Source: Agathobaculum butyriciproducens (GTDB lineage: Bacteria > Bacillota > Clostridia > Oscillospirales > Butyricicoccaceae). Taken from it: a stretch of DNA of 64,000 nt. Location of the stretch: positions 248,001 to 312,000 of the forward strand of contig QEKJ01000001.1 of NCBI GenBank assembly GCA_003096535.1. Reading direction: 5' to 3'. Under the pieces are notes generated by a model. That model made no database searches, had not been told where the DNA came from, and saw only the letters and a program-made list of their open reading frames with translations. This document shows positions 7,983 through 17,961 of the stretch, piece after piece. Positions within the stretch are counted from its first letter, which is position 1; every line of letters starts with the position of its first letter. The position numbers and the translations under genes were made by a program.

Positions 7983-10829
7983 TTATTTATCCCGTTTTCC
8001 GCCGTTTTTGCGTGCGAGGATCGGTCCGAGATACTGTCCGGTATACGAACCCTTGCACTGTGCAACCTCCTCCGGCGTGCCGCAGACGACCAGTCGGCCG
8101 CCGCCATCGCCGCCCTCCGGGCCAAGGTCGAGGATATAGTCAGCGGTCTTGATAACGTCCAGATTATGCTCGATGACAACGACCGTGTTGCCTGCGTCCA
8201 CCAGCTTCTGCAGAACATCCACAAGCCTGTGGACATCTGCGACATGCAGACCGGTGGTCGGCTCATCGAGAATATAGATGGTCTTGCCGGTCGAGCGTTT
8301 GGACAGCTCGGTAGCCAGCTTGGCGCGCTGCGCCTCACCGCCGGACAGCGTCGTGGAGGACTGACCCAGCTTAACATAGCCGAGACCGACCTCGCGCATA
8401 GTCTCCAATCGGCGTGCGATCTTGGGCACGTTGGCGAAGAACTCACATGCTTCATCTACTGTCATATCCAGCACTTCATAGATATTCTTGCCCTTGTAGC
8501 GCACCTCGAGCGTTTCCTTGTTGTAGCGGCGGCCCTTGCACACGTCGCACGGCACATAGACATCCGGCAGGAAGTGCATCTCGATCTTGAGCAGGCCGTC
8601 ACCCGCACACGCCTCGCAGCGGCCGCCCTTGACATTGAACGAGAAACGGCTCGGGCCGTAGCCGCGCGCCTTGGCATCCGCCGTTTTGGCGAACAGATCG
8701 CGGATGTCGTTGAACACCCCCGTGTAGGTTGCCGGGTTGGAGCGCGGTGTGCGCCCGATGGGCGACTGGTCAATGTCGATGACCTTATCCAGATTCTCGA
8801 TGCCGATGAATTCGTCGTGCGCACCGGCACGAGTCTTCGCGCCGTTCAGCTCCGCTGCCAGCTTTTTGTACAGGATTTCGTTGACGAACGAGGACTTGCC
8901 CGAACCAGAAACACCCGTGACACAGGTCAGCGTGCCGAGCGGGATAGTAAAGTCCGTGTGCTTGAGGTTGTTCACCGCACAGCCCTTGACCGTGATGCTC
9001 TTGCCGTTGCCTTTGCGCCGGATTTCGGGCACCGGAATGAATTTTTTGCCCGAAAGGTACTGTCCGGTGATGGATTTGTCGCTTTTGAGCAGCTCGTCTA
9101 TCGTGCCCTCGAACACGACCTCGCCGCCGTTGCGTCCCGCGCCCGGACCGATATCCACAATGTGGTCAGCTGCAAACATGGTGTCCTCGTCGTGCTCGAC
9201 CACGATGAGCGTGTTGCCGAGGTCACGCAGCCGCCCCAGGGTCGCAAGCAGCTTGTCGTTGTCGCGCTGGTGCAGACCGATGGACGGCTCGTCGAGGATA
9301 TACAGCACGCCCATCAGCGATGAGCCAATCTGCGTTGCCAGCCGGATGCGCTGGCTCTCGCCGCCGGACAGTGTACCGGACGAACGCGAGAGCGTCAGAT
9401 ATTCCAATCCGACCGACTGCAAAAAGCCGAGACGGTCCATAATCTCCTTGATTACTCTGTCACCGATCTTGTGCTGCATTTCGGTCAGCTTGAGCGTGTG
9501 GAGGAACTCCACCGCCTTGACGACCGACTTTTCCGCAAACTCCGCAATATTCAGTCCGCCGAGCGTGACCGCCAGCACCTCCGGGCGCAGACGGCGGCCG
9601 TGGCACGCCGGACACGGACTTTCGCTCATCACTTCTTCAATCTCGCCGCGCGACCACTCGCTGTTGGTCTCGCGGTAGCGGCGTTCAAGGTTCGGGATGA
9701 TGCCCTCGAACGGCTGGCGCATCACGCCGCCCGAAATGCGGCTGACCGACAGCTCGAGCGGCTCATCTCCGGTGCCGTACAGCAGCTCGTCGAGTGCCTG
9801 CTCGGAGAACTCCTCGATGGGCGTTTCCAGCGTAAAGCCGTGCTTTTTGCCGAGTGCGTTGTAGTACATCGCCGCGATGCTGCCCGTGTCGGCACTCCCC
9901 CAGCCGGGCGCGCGGATAGCGCCCTGCTTGATGGAAAGGTGGCGGTTCGGAATGACGCGGTCCGGGTCAACGCGCTTCTGGATGCCCAGACCGGTGCACA
10001 CCGGGCACGCGCCATACGGGTTGTTGAATGAGAACATTCTCGGGGTAAGCTCTTCGATGGAAATGCCGCAGTCGTCGCAGGCATAGTTCTGCGAGAACGT
10101 GAGCGGTTCACCGCCGATAACATCCGCGATGACAAGGCCGCCGGACAGCGCCGAGGCGGTCTCCACCGAATCCGTGATGCGCCCGCGGGCATCCGGACGG
10201 ATGACAACACGGTCAACAACGATCTCGATGTTGTGCTTTTTCGTCTTTGCCAGCTTAAATTCTTCGGACAGGTCGTGAATCTCGCCGTCCACGCGCACGC
10301 GGACATAGCCCTGCTTGCGGGCGTTCTCGAACACCTTAACGTGCTCGCCCTTTTTGCCGCGGATGACCGGCGCGAGCAGCTGCACGCGCGTTTTTTCCTC
10401 GAGCGCCATCAGCCGGTCGATGATCTGGTCGATGGTCTGCTGGTGAATCTCCTTGCCGCATTTCGGACAGTGCGGCGTGCCGATGCGCGCCCACAGCAGG
10501 CGCATATAGTCGTAGATCTCGGTGACCGTGCCGACTGTTGAACGCGGGTTCTGTGAGGTGGTCTTCTGGTCGATGGAGATGGCGGGCGACAGACCGTCAA
10601 TATAGTCCACATCCGGCTTGTCCATCTGGCCGAGGAACTGCCGCGCGTAGCTGGACAGCGATTCAACGTAGCGGCGCTGACCCTCGGCGTAGATGGTGTC
10701 GAACGCCAGCGACGATTTGCCCGAGCCGGACAGACCGGTGAACACCACCAGCTTGTCGCGCGGAATCTTGATGTCGATGTTTTTCAGGTTGTGCTCTCGC
10801 GCACCTTTAACGTGAATGTATTCCTGCAT
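7983..10829 (-). CDS. uvrA: Excinuclease ABC subunit A
   Basis: 948 residues, the standard UvrA length. Two ABC ATPase modules are present: Walker [13 protein letters not shown] near residue 32 and [12 protein letters not shown] in the second half, with ABC signatures [12 protein letters not shown] and [12 protein letters not shown]. Zinc-binding pairs CDDCG, CPVC, CEAC and CDVC are visible. UvrA with UvrB scans DNA for bulky lesions in nucleotide excision repair. It lies downstream of uvrB on the same strand, separated by a palindromic repeat that would be transcribed between them. RBS AAAGGAAAA precedes the ATG at 10829. Confidence 0.97.
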   Translation of the reverse strand: MQEYIHVKGAREHNLKNIDIKIPRDKLVVFTGLSGSGKSSLAFDTIYAEGQRRYVESLSSYARQFLGQMDKPDVDYIDGLSPAISIDQKTTSQNPRSTVGTVTEIYDYMRLLWARIGTPHCPKCGKEIHQQTIDQIIDRLMALEEKTRVQLLAPVIRGKKGEHVKVFENARKQGYVRVRVDGEIHDLSEEFKLAKTKKHNIEIVVDRVVIRPDARGRITDSVETASALSGGLVIADVIGGEPLTFSQNYACDDCGISIEELTPRMFSFNNPYGACPVCTGLGIQKRVDPDRVIPNRHLSIKQGAIRAPGWGSADTGSIAAMYYNALGKKHGFTLETPIEEFSEQALDELLYGTGDEPLELSVSRISGGVMRQPFEGIIPNLERRYRETNSEWSRGEIEEVMSESPCPACHGRRLRPEVLAVTLGGLNIAEFAEKSVVKAVEFLHTLKLTEMQHKIGDRVIKEIMDRLGFLQSVGLEYLTLSRSSGTLSGGESQRIRLATQIGSSLMGVLYILDEPSIGLHQRDNDKLLATLGRLRDLGNTLIVVEHDEDTMFAADHIVDIGPGAGRNGGEVVFEGTIDELLKSDKSITGQYLSGKKFIPVPEIRRKGNGKSITVKGCAVNNLKHTDFTIPLGTLTCVTGVSGSGKSSFVNEILYKKLAAELNGAKTRAGAHDEFIGIENLDKVIDIDQSPIGRTPRSNPATYTGVFNDIRDLFAKTADAKARGYGPSRFSFNVKGGRCEACAGDGLLKIEMHFLPDVYVPCDVCKGRRYNKETLEVRYKGKNIYEVLDMTVDEACEFFANVPKIARRLETMREVGLGYVKLGQSSTTLSGGEAQRAKLATELSKRSTGKTIYILDEPTTGLHVADVHRLVDVLQKLVDAGNTVVVIEHNLDVIKTADYILDLGPEGGDGGGRLVVCGTPEEVAQCKGSYTGQYLGPILARKNGGKRDK

Positions 10830-10865
10830 TTTTATTTTCCTTTATTGTTACGCATAACGGGTTGA

Positions 10866-10986
10866 GTAATTGAGAATTGAGAATTGAGAATTATCGCCGC
10901 AAAGCGGCGCACCTCGTCGCAGCGCGGACGGAACTCGCGCAAGAATAGCGACATTTTCCATTTTCAATTCTCCATTATCCATTTTC
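10866..10986. repeat. Stop-codon-abutting palindromic repeat, copy 1
   Basis: The outer ends are TAATTGAGAATTGAGAATTG and its near complement (CAATTCTCCATTATCCATTT). An inner CGCCGCAAAGCGGCG palindrome completes it. The element overlaps the last codons of uvrB: the terminal Asn-Gly and the TAA stop are read from the repeat end. It lies inside the uvrB-uvrA transcription unit. Confidence 0.85.
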
Positions 10987-12930
10987 AAGCGCCTTAATCT
11001 GATCACGGAGCTGTGCTGCGATCTCAAACTCGAGCATCTTCGCAGCCTCCTTCATCTGGCGAGTCAGGCGGGCGATCTCCTGCTGTTTTTCGCCCTTGCT
11101 GCGCAGCTTTTTCTTGCTGCTCGAGGGCACATTCGAGGTGATCTCGATAACATCCTGCACCTTTTTATGCACAGACCTGGGGATAATTCCGTGTGCCTTA
11201 TTAAACGCATCCTGCAGCGCACGACGGCGCTCGGTCTCGTCCATCGCGCGCTTCATCGAGGGCGTGATGCTGTCCGCGTACAGCACGACCATGCCGTGCT
11301 CATTTCGTGCGGCGCGGCCGATGGTCTGGATGAGCGAGGTCTCCGACCGGAGAAATCCCTCCTTGTCCGCATCGAGAATAGCAACGAGCGACACCTCGGG
11401 AATGTCGAGGCCCTCACGCAGCAGGTTGATGCCAACCAGCACATCGTACACGCCGAGACGCAGATCGCGCACCAGCTCCTGCCGCTCGATGGTCTTAACA
11501 TCGTGGTGCATGTAGCGCACCTTGATGCCTGCGGTCTCAAGGTAATCGGTCAAATCCTCGGCCATTTTCTTGGTGAGCGTGGTGACCAGAACCCGTTCTC
11601 CCTTGGCTGTGCGGGCGTTGATTTCTCCAATGAGATCGTCGATCTGCCCATCAACCGGACGGACAACGACCTCCGGATCAAGCAGACCGGTCGGGCGGAT
11701 GACCTGTTCGACCACCTGACCCGAGCGCGACAGCTCGTACTCGGCAGGTGTTGCGGAAACATACACAATCTGGTTCAGGCGGTCGTTGAACTCGTCAAAA
11801 TTGAGCGGACGGTTGTCATAGGCACTCGGCAGGCGGAAGCCGTTCTCGACCAGACTTTCCTTGCGGGCGCGGTCGCCGTGATACATGGCGCGTACCTGCG
11901 GGAGCGTGACGTGGCTCTCGTCCACGATAAGCAGAAAATCCTTCGGGAAATAGTCGATGAGCGTGTACGGCGCACTTCCCGGCGCACGCCGCGACAGCAC
12001 GCGCGAATAGTTCTCGACGCCCGAGCAGAAACCGATCTCCTGCAGCATTTCAATGTCGTAGCGGGTGCGCTGCGCGATGCGCTGTGCCTCGATCAGCTTG
12101 CCGTTTTCCTCGAAGTATTTTACGCGCTGTTCCAGTTCTTCCTCCAAATCCTTGATGGCTTCCTCCAGCTTTTCCTTGGGCGTGACATAGTGGCTCGCCG
12201 GAAAAACAGCAATATGCCCCAGTTCACCGAGAGAAACGCCGGTCAGCGGGTTAATACGGCTGATGCGGTCCACCTCATCACCGAAAAACTCGATACGGAC
12301 AACATCCTCATCCGAGTATACCGGCCAGATTTCCACCGTGTCACCGCGCACGCGGAAGCGGTTGCGCTCGAACGCAATGTCGTTGCGCTCATACTGAATG
12401 TCTATCAGTCGACGGATGAGCTCCTCGCGGCTCATCTCCATGCCCGGACGGATGGAAATGACCATGCTTTTGTAGTCGATCGGGTCGCCGAGTGAGTAAA
12501 TGCACGACACGGACGACACAATGATCACATCGCGTCTCTCGCTCAGCGCCGAGGTCGCCGAGTGGCGCAGGCGGTCGATTTCATCATTGATGGCGGAATC
12601 CTTCTCAATATAGGTGTCGGTCGAGGCGATATACGCCTCCGGCTGGTAATAATCGTAGTAGGATACGAAATATTCTACCGCATTCTCGGGAAAAAATTCG
12701 CGCAGCTCGGTGCAGAGCTGTGCGGCCAGCGTTTTATTGTGCGCGAGCACCAGCGTCGGGCGCTGGGTCTGCTCGATGATGTTCGCCATGGTGAACGTCT
12801 TGCCCGAGCCGGTAACGCCCATCAGCGTCTGCTCGGTCAGACCGTTGTTGATGCCCTCCACCAGTTTGGCTACCGCCTCCGGCTGATCGCCTGCCATTTG
12901 GTAGGGGCTGTGTATCTTGAAATCAGGCAA
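10975..12930 (-). CDS. uvrB: Excinuclease ABC subunit B
   Basis: 651 residues. Walker [11 protein letters not shown] lies near residue 40; the damage-binding beta-hairpin [10 protein letters not shown] near 92-101; helicase motifs include DESHVTLPQ; and a C-terminal UVR motif spans about 615-650 for UvrA/UvrC contact. UvrB is the helicase-like damage verifier of excision repair. The start is a TTG at 12930 with GGGAGG 9 nt upstream; no ATG fits better. The final codons and stop are formed by the adjoining repeat, so the C-terminus may have been reset by its insertion. Confidence 0.96.
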   Translation of the reverse strand: MPDFKIHSPYQMAGDQPEAVAKLVEGINNGLTEQTLMGVTGSGKTFTMANIIEQTQRPTLVLAHNKTLAAQLCTELREFFPENAVEYFVSYYDYYQPEAYIASTDTYIEKDSAINDEIDRLRHSATSALSERRDVIIVSSVSCIYSLGDPIDYKSMVISIRPGMEMSREELIRRLIDIQYERNDIAFERNRFRVRGDTVEIWPVYSDEDVVRIEFFGDEVDRISRINPLTGVSLGELGHIAVFPASHYVTPKEKLEEAIKDLEEELEQRVKYFEENGKLIEAQRIAQRTRYDIEMLQEIGFCSGVENYSRVLSRRAPGSAPYTLIDYFPKDFLLIVDESHVTLPQVRAMYHGDRARKESLVENGFRLPSAYDNRPLNFDEFNDRLNQIVYVSATPAEYELSRSGQVVEQVIRPTGLLDPEVVVRPVDGQIDDLIGEINARTAKGERVLVTTLTKKMAEDLTDYLETAGIKVRYMHHDVKTIERQELVRDLRLGVYDVLVGINLLREGLDIPEVSLVAILDADKEGFLRSETSLIQTIGRAARNEHGMVVLYADSITPSMKRAMDETERRRALQDAFNKAHGIIPRSVHKKVQDVIEITSNVPSSSKKKLRSKGEKQQEIARLTRQMKEAAKMLEFEIAAQLRDQIKALENG

Positions 12931-12967
12931 GGAAATAGACCTCCCTCTTTGCTTTTAGCGTGTGCAG

Positions 12968-13084
12968 TAATTGAGAATGGAGAATGGAAAATGGAGAATG
13001 AATGTGCGCCGCACAGCGGCGTATCAAATTCCGTGCTATGCACGGTTCCTTAATTCTCAATTCTCCATTCTCAATTTTCTATTA
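12968..13084. repeat. Stop-codon-family palindromic repeat, copy 2
   Basis: The ends are TAATTGAGAATGGAGAATGG and AATTCTCCATTCTCAATTTT (inverted copies). Two inner palindromes are present, GCGCCGCACAGCGGCG and CCGTGCTATGCACGG. It lies between radC and uvrB; the radC stop is 17 nt away. Confidence 0.85.
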
Positions 13085-13101
13085 CTTCGACCGTTTACAA
13101 A

Positions 13102-13806
13102 TCAGTACCGTTTTCTTAGGCTGCCGCTTCTTAATCGACCGATAGATGTGAAATTGCTGCGTGCCACAACGCAGTGATCGACCAGCTCCAACCCCAGTTC
13201 GGAGAGCGTGCGCTGCAGACGGTCAGTCATATCAAAATCCTCCTGCGAAGGTGTCGGCGTGCCGTTCGGATGATTATGCGCCAGCGCAACGCCTGCCGCA
13301 CCGGCCATCAAGGCACCGCGGGCAATCTTGTAGCTGTCCACCTGCACCCGCGCATGTCCGCCGCGTGCGATCTCCTCGCACTTGAGCACACGCCCCGCGC
13401 CATCCACATAGGCGGCCAGCAGCACTTCCTCCCGCTCGGCGCACAGCTGCGGCACGAAATATGCGCCGATGCGGTCATAGGTGTTCAGTTTATCGGTAAA
13501 CTGCTCCATTTTCGCCACATCCGCCTGATAACGGTGAAACAGGGCAAAGCACAGGTGCAGCAGCTCCGCCGAGCGCGGACCGACGCCTTCGACCGTCTGT
13601 AGCTCGTCCTCGGTTGCCTCGAGCACCGCATGCAGTGAACCAAACCGCTGCATCAGCCGGTGTGCTGTCGGGTTGGTGTCGCCCTGCCGCACCGCAAAAT
13701 ACAGCAGCATCTCCAGCACCTCGTGGTCGCTGAAGATCTCCAGTCCGAACCGGCGGAATTTGTCCAGCATGCGCTGGCGATGACCCATATGCGGGTTATC
13801 CGGCAT
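13102..13806 (-). CDS. radC: DNA repair protein RadC (JAB/MPN domain)
   Basis: About 234 residues. A helix-hairpin-helix-like N-terminal part (VEGVGPRSAELL) is followed by the JAMM metal-binding signature AHNHPNGTPTPSQEDFD. RadC-family proteins are widespread; their molecular role is still unclear despite the repair name. The start is the ATG at 13806, because GGGGGAGGAAA lies 6 nt upstream. The ORF continues upstream, but that extra sequence is only the adjacent palindromic repeat. Confidence 0.9.
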   Translation of the reverse strand: MPDNPHMGHRQRMLDKFRRFGLEIFSDHEVLEMLLYFAVRQGDTNPTAHRLMQRFGSLHAVLEATEDELQTVEGVGPRSAELLHLCFALFHRYQADVAKMEQFTDKLNTYDRIGAYFVPQLCAEREEVLLAAYVDGAGRVLKCEEIARGGHARVQVDSYKIARGALMAGAAGVALAHNHPNGTPTPSQEDFDMTDRLQRTLSELGLELVDHCVVARSNFTSIGRLRSGSLRKRY

Positions 13807-13828
13807 CTGTATTTCCTCCCCCTGTACA

Positions 13829-13952
13829 AAATTGAGAATGGAGAATCGGAGAATTGAAGATTGAAAGCAGTATCGCGCTCTGCGCGATTGTTTAATACGC
13901 CGCTTCGCGGTGTTGCCTGAATTCTCCATTATCCATTCTCAATTCTCCATTA
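13829..13952. repeat. Stop-codon-abutting palindromic repeat, copy 3
   Basis: The ends are ATTGAGAATGGAGAATCGG and CCATTATCCATTCTCAATTC. Inner palindromes are ATCGCGCTCTGCGCGAT and CGCCGCTTCGCGGTG. Its right end overlaps the TAA stop of the GNAT gene, and its left end lies just upstream of the radC RBS. Confidence 0.85.
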
Positions 13953-14549
13953 AAAATGAATCTTCTCCACCGCCTGATTGAGCGCTCTGGTTACCAGCGG
14001 ACTGTCCTTAATCTCCGGGAACGGAACGGTCGGCTGCGGTGCGCCGTCATGCGGACGCAGGCTCTTTCCCATCCAGAGGACATCGCGCCACTGACCGAAT
14101 TTATACATGCTCTCCTGATATGCGCCCGAGATGATAAAGCCCATGGCTTTATGGAACTTCATCGACCGCTCATTCGGTGAAGTGATGCCGACGTAGATAT
14201 TATAGTATCCCTGCATCGCCAGCAGTTCAAACAGCGCGGCGTAAATCGCACCGGCGATACCGTGGCGGTGCTGCTCCTGTGCAACGTAGATGGACGTTTC
14301 GACCGACCACTGATAGGCAGCGCGGGTACGGTGCGGCGCAGCATAGCCATAGCCGACGACCTCGCCGTCAATGCGGCAGACCAGCCACGGCAGCTTTTGG
14401 GTATAGGTGCGCCACCGGCGGGTAAACTCCTCTATCGAAGGAGCATCGTACTCGCTCGACACAGTGGTTTGAATAACATACGGCGCATACAGCGCAAGCA
14501 TCTCGGCAATATCTTCTTCCTCTGCAGGACGCAGAACAACTTCCGGCAT
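13950..14549 (-). CDS. GNAT N-acetyltransferase, phosphinothricin acetyltransferase-like
   Basis: About 199 residues. The layout is that of the PAT/bar-like GNAT group: an N-terminal LRPAEEEDIAEMLALYAPYV, the acetyl-CoA-binding loop EQHRHGIAGAIYAALF, and the late helix NERSMKFHKAMGF. Such enzymes acetylate small amines or amino-acid analogues; the substrate here is unknown. The start at 14549 follows GAGGAAAAA at 4 nt. A good promoter lies upstream (14584-14612). The stop codon adjoins the palindromic repeat. Confidence 0.85.
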   Translation of the reverse strand: MPEVVLRPAEEEDIAEMLALYAPYVIQTTVSSEYDAPSIEEFTRRWRTYTQKLPWLVCRIDGEVVGYGYAAPHRTRAAYQWSVETSIYVAQEQHRHGIAGAIYAALFELLAMQGYYNIYVGITSPNERSMKFHKAMGFIISGAYQESMYKFGQWRDVLWMGKSLRPHDGAPQPTVPFPEIKDSPLVTRALNQAVEKIHF

Positions 14550-14583
14550 GATTTTTTCCTCGTTTCGACATAATCTCGATATA

Positions 14584-14612
14584 AGTATACCGCATTCATT
14601 TTTTATGTTCAA
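14584..14612 (-). promoter_or_regulatory. Sigma-A promoter of the GNAT gene
   Basis: Minus strand TTGAAC, 17-bp spacer, TATACT, about 35 nt before the GNAT start. Confidence 0.75.
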
Positions 14613-14717
14613 TAGGAGATTATCAAAAAACCGCACATTTGTTCGCCTTGTATCTGCTGATTTTTTTACAGTATAATTCTTGCCGTTCTATATAATATTC
14701 TTTGTCATTTCAGCCGA

Positions 14718-14746
14718 TTGCATTTTGCCTTGCCGAGTAGTATACT
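14718..14746 (+). promoter_or_regulatory. Sigma-A-like promoter for the DUF4364-lrgAB unit
   Basis: TTGCAT, 17-bp spacer, TATACT. Transcription would begin near 14753, downstream of the upstream in-frame ATG at 14747. This supports the 14810 start of the next gene. Confidence 0.6.
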
Positions 14747-14809
14747 ATGAAAAGCACTGACGAAAACGGCGTTTCGCCCTGCCGGGGAAGAGAAGGAGGC
14801 ATCGCGCAT

Positions 14810-15364
14810 ATGGTTCGCTACGGTTTTATCCATACCAAAGAGGATATCAAGTTTCTGGTCCTGTTCGCCATGGATCTGCTGCCATTTCCGGTCAGCTTCA
14901 GCACCATTGTGGACTTAACGACCTGGTGTGACGAAGGCTTTGGCTACTTCGAGCTGAGCGAGGCTTTCTACGAGATGGTCCCGACCGGGCACATCGAGGA
15001 GATACCCGACGAAGGAGAAACCCTGTACGCCATCACCGAAAAGGGACGCGAGGCTACCCGCATTTTCGAGAAGCAGCTTCCCTATCCGGTCCGCGAAGCC
15101 GCACAGCGCTCTGCGCTGCGTGTCGTCCGCCAGATCCGGCGCGACGCCGGCATCCACACCGCCGTCACCGAGCACGGTCCGAACGACCTGACCGTCCGCA
15201 TGGAAATGGAGCAGGTGTTCGCGGTGGAAATGAACGTCGTCAGTCACGGACAGGCTGCCATGCTCGAGCGTACCTTTAAGGAAAACGCCGAGGCCGTCTA
15301 TCAAACATTGCTCACCGCAATGACCAAAAACTACGCAAACGAGAAAGAAGCGCAAAAACCTTGA
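14810..15364 (+). CDS. DUF4364 family protein (winged-helix-like)
   Basis: About 184 residues. The opening resembles DUF4364 proteins: a winged-helix-like N-terminal half (KEDIKFLVLFAMDLL through LYAITEKGREATRIFE) followed by a C-terminal sensor-like half. The ITEKGRE segment is typical of the wing of PadR/MarR-like regulators, so a transcriptional role is inferred. The start at 14810 was chosen for AGGAGG 10 nt upstream. Its stop overlaps the next gene by 4 nt, tying it to lrgAB, which it may regulate. Confidence 0.7.
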   Translation: MVRYGFIHTKEDIKFLVLFAMDLLPFPVSFSTIVDLTTWCDEGFGYFELSEAFYEMVPTGHIEEIPDEGETLYAITEKGREATRIFEKQLPYPVREAAQRSALRVVRQIRRDAGIHTAVTEHGPNDLTVRMEMEQVFAVEMNVVSHGQAAMLERTFKENAEAVYQTLLTAMTKNYANEKEAQKP

Positions 15365-15738
15365 AACACATGAAGCAACTCGGTGTGCTGCTTGCCTGCT
15401 GTGTCGGCGGCTCACTGCTCTCCCTTTTACTCCGCGGTCTGCTGCCCGGCAACGTGCTCGGTCTGACCTTGCTGCTCGCCTTGCTCATCTTCGGTGCGGT
15501 TCGTCTGCACCATGTAGAGAGCGTAGCGGATTTTCTGCTGCAGAACATGGCATTTTTCTTTCTGCCCGCCATGCTGGGCGTGCTGGAAATCTGGAACGAC
15601 ATCAAAAGCGAAGCACTCGCCATCCTTGCCGTCTGCCTGCTGACCACGCTGTGTACTGCCGCTGCTACCGCACTGACCGTACATATCGTGTTCCGTCTGC
15701 AGCACCGTGAAACCGAGGAGGCGTTCGACCATGACTGA
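15361..15738 (+). CDS. lrgA: CidA/LrgA-family holin-like membrane protein
   Basis: 125 residues with four hydrophobic segments, and the LrgA-type LPGNVLGLTLLLALL plus FFLPAMLGVLEIW motifs. LrgA/CidA proteins form small membrane pores that modulate murein hydrolase activity or export of small metabolites, acting with LrgB. The start is uncertain: a TTG at 15361 overlaps the previous stop, while ATG 15370 lacks its own clear RBS. The stop overlaps lrgB by 8 nt, as usual for this pair. Confidence 0.85.
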   Translation: MKHMKQLGVLLACCVGGSLLSLLLRGLLPGNVLGLTLLLALLIFGAVRLHHVESVADFLLQNMAFFFLPAMLGVLEIWNDIKSEALAILAVCLLTTLCTAAATALTVHIVFRLQHRETEEAFDHD

Positions 15739-16423
15739 TCTTCTCTCCTCCTCGCAGTTCTGGCTGCTGGTTTCCATCGGTTTTTATGCGCTTGGCGTAG
15801 AGATTCAAAAGAAAACCGGTTCTGCGGTCTGCAATCCGCTGCTGATTGCCTCGATTCTGGTCGGTGCGCTGCTGATCGCAACCGGCACCCCCTATCAGAC
15901 CTATGAGGAATCCGGCAAGCTGATCTCGTTCTTTCTGACACCGGCAACGGTAGCGCTTGCGATCCCGATTTACCGCAAGCTGGATGTACTGCTGAAAAAC
16001 CTGCTGCCCATCCTGCTCGGCGCGTTCGTCGGCTCGATGGTATCCATCGGCAGCGTGCTGCTCTTCAGCCATCTGTTCGGTCTGAGCGAAAGCACGACAC
16101 TTTCTCTCGTGCCGAAATCGGTAACAACTCCGATTGCGGTCGCGGTAGCCGAAATGCTCGGCGGCGTAACCTCCATCACCGCGATTGCGGTTGTCATCAC
16201 CGGCATCATCGGCGCGATCATCCTGCCGACCTTCCTCAAGTGCATCGGCGTACGCAATCCGGTGCAGATGGGTCTGTCCATCGGCACGGCCTCCCATGCG
16301 GTCGGTACCTCGCGTGCCATTGAGCTGGGTGAGACCGAAGGCGCAATTTCCGGTCTGGCAATCGGCGTTGCCGGTCTGCTGACGGCACTTATCGTGTCGA
16401 TTGGCTCGGCAATTCTGTTATAA
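15731..16423 (+). CDS. lrgB: LrgB-family membrane protein
   Basis: About 230 residues, highly hydrophobic. It carries the LrgB signatures SLVPKSVTTPIAV and SIGTASHAVGTSRA. It works with LrgA in murein-hydrolase control or small-molecule export at the inner membrane. ATG 15731 follows GAGGAGG (15715-15721); the ORF extends upstream only by overlapping lrgA. The TAA stop directly abuts a palindromic repeat, and a strong terminator follows. Confidence 0.9.
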   Translation: MTDLLSSSQFWLLVSIGFYALGVEIQKKTGSAVCNPLLIASILVGALLIATGTPYQTYEESGKLISFFLTPATVALAIPIYRKLDVLLKNLLPILLGAFVGSMVSIGSVLLFSHLFGLSESTTLSLVPKSVTTPIAVAVAEMLGGVTSITAIAVVITGIIGAIILPTFLKCIGVRNPVQMGLSIGTASHAVGTSRAIELGETEGAISGLAIGVAGLLTALIVSIGSAILL

Positions 16424-16480
16424 TTGAAAATGGAGAATGGAAAATGTCGCTATCCTTGCGCGATACCCTAATTCTCCATT
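16421..16480. repeat. Stop-codon-abutting palindromic repeat, copy 4 (short)
   Basis: TAATTGAAAATGGAGAATGG begins at the lrgB stop codon; CGCTATCCTTGCGCG lies inside; TAATTCTCCATTC closes it. It is a shortened copy with the same end sequences. Confidence 0.75.
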
Positions 16481-16483
16481 CAC

Positions 16484-16530
16484 AAAACCACCTTTCCCCT
16501 GCATAAAATGCAGGAGAAAGGTGGTTTTTC
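16484..16530 (+). terminator. Terminator after lrgB whose 3' arm carries the next RBS
   Basis: AAACCACCTTTC and CCTGCAT pair with ATGCAGG and GAAAGGTGGTTT, leaving a tiny AAA loop, then a T tract. The 3' arm contains AGGAGAAAGGTGG, the ribosome binding site of the gene starting at 16532. Confidence 0.85.
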
Positions 16531-16531
16531 T

Positions 16532-17809
16532 ATGGTGATCCATGTTGTTCAGCCGGGCGATTCGCTGTACCGCATTGCACAGCTGCACAGTGTTCCCCTG
16601 CCGTTCCTCATCCAGCAGAACGAGCTGCACGAGCCGTACCGGCTTACGCCCGGGCAGACCATCGTTGTTCCGCAGCCGGAAAAGACGTACATCGTCCGCC
16701 GCGGCGACACGCTTGGCAGCATTGCCGCGCAGAACGGCACAACCGTGATGCGGCTGTGGCAGAACAATCCGCAGCTTGGCGGCACCGACCGCATTCAGCC
16801 GGGTCAGATGCTTGTACTCAGCTATGGAAACAAGCTGGGACGCTTTGCGGTGAACGGCTACGCCTATCCGAGCATCGACCTGCGCGTTCTGCGCCGCACA
16901 CTGCCCTATCTGACGTACTTATCCGTATTTTCCGTCGGTTTTGACAACGCAGGACGCATTTTACCATTCTCTGCCGAGCTGCTCGTGCGCATGGCGCGGC
17001 AGTATCAGGTGAAGCCTTTGCTCGTGCTGACAACACTCGGCGAGGACGGGCAGTTCTCCGGCGAACGCGCCCACCGGCTGCTGAACACCCCGACGGCTCG
17101 CGCGGCGCTGATTGAAAATCTGGCACAGGTACTGGCCATGCAGGGCTTCGCCGGTGTGGACATTGATTTCGAGTATGTGCCGCCGGAGGACGCGGACGCA
17201 TATGCCGCGTTTGTCCGCTCGGTCCGCGAGCGGCTCTCGCCTGCCGGATACACGGTCTTCGCGGCACTCGCGCCTAAAACCTCCGCCGCGCAGCAAGGTC
17301 TTCTGTATGAGGCGCACGACTATGCCGCGCTCGGCTCTGCGGCGGACCGTGCCCTGCTGATGACCTATGAATGGGGTTACGCGTTGTCCGCTCCGATGGC
17401 GGTCGCGCCGATTAACAAGGTAGAGCAGGTCGTGCGGTTTGCCGTGTCGCAGGTGCCGCCGGATAAGCTGTTCATGGGCATCCCGAACTACGGCTACGAC
17501 TGGACGCTGCCCTATGTGCAGGGACAGTCGCGCGCCCGCAGTCTGGGCAACGTGCAGGCCGTCGAGCAGGCGATTCAGGTCGGTGCGCCGATTCGCTATG
17601 ATGCCACGGCGCAGTCTCCGCACTACAACTACTGGCGTGACCGTGCCGAGCACGAGGTCTGGTTCGAGGACGCGCGTTCTGTCCGCGCCAAGCTGGCGCT
17701 TGCCGGAGAATATCAGCTGGCAGGCGTCAGCATCTGGAATATTATGCGGTATTTTCCGCAGCTGTGGCTCGTGCTGAACAGCCTGTACGACATCGAAAAG
17801 CTTGGATAA
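16532..17809 (+). CDS. LysM-GH18 cortex-lytic-like enzyme (SleL/YaaH type)
   Basis: 425 residues. Two LysM domains come first (HVVQPGDSLYRIA at about 3-46; YIVRRGDTLGSIA at about 53-100), then a GH18 barrel with the catalytic stretch GVDIDFEYV (acidic E near 210). This matches SleL/YaaH-type N-acetylglucosaminidases that act on spore cortex or cell-wall glycan. No secretion signal is seen, consistent with spore-coat deposition. Start 16532 is chosen for the RBS 7 nt upstream. That RBS lies in the 3' arm of the preceding terminator. Confidence 0.85.
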   Translation: MVIHVVQPGDSLYRIAQLHSVPLPFLIQQNELHEPYRLTPGQTIVVPQPEKTYIVRRGDTLGSIAAQNGTTVMRLWQNNPQLGGTDRIQPGQMLVLSYGNKLGRFAVNGYAYPSIDLRVLRRTLPYLTYLSVFSVGFDNAGRILPFSAELLVRMARQYQVKPLLVLTTLGEDGQFSGERAHRLLNTPTARAALIENLAQVLAMQGFAGVDIDFEYVPPEDADAYAAFVRSVRERLSPAGYTVFAALAPKTSAAQQGLLYEAHDYAALGSAADRALLMTYEWGYALSAPMAVAPINKVEQVVRFAVSQVPPDKLFMGIPNYGYDWTLPYVQGQSRARSLGNVQAVEQAIQVGAPIRYDATAQSPHYNYWRDRAEHEVWFEDARSVRAKLALAGEYQLAGVSIWNIMRYFPQLWLVLNSLYDIEKLG

Positions 17810-17817
17810 AATTCACC

Positions 17818-17854
17818 AAACCGACCGAGTTTTCCCTGTTTCGGTCGGTTTTTT
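17818..17854 (+). terminator. Terminator after the LysM-GH18 gene
   Basis: AAACCGACCGA/TCGGTCGGTTT arms followed by a T run, 9 nt past the stop codon. Confidence 0.9.
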
Positions 17855-17961
17855 CCGTGCTTCGGCAGTTTCTCCTTGGATTTCCATTGCAAAACGGTTA
17901 CAAAACCCGCTATCATACGGTGCATGGGAGTTTCCCGCAAAATCCAAGGAGGTATCTACCT

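Noticed and set aside
13807-13929. Longer radC start using the upstream in-frame region
   Set aside because: The extra residues are translated from the palindromic repeat and a strong RBS sits right before ATG 13806.
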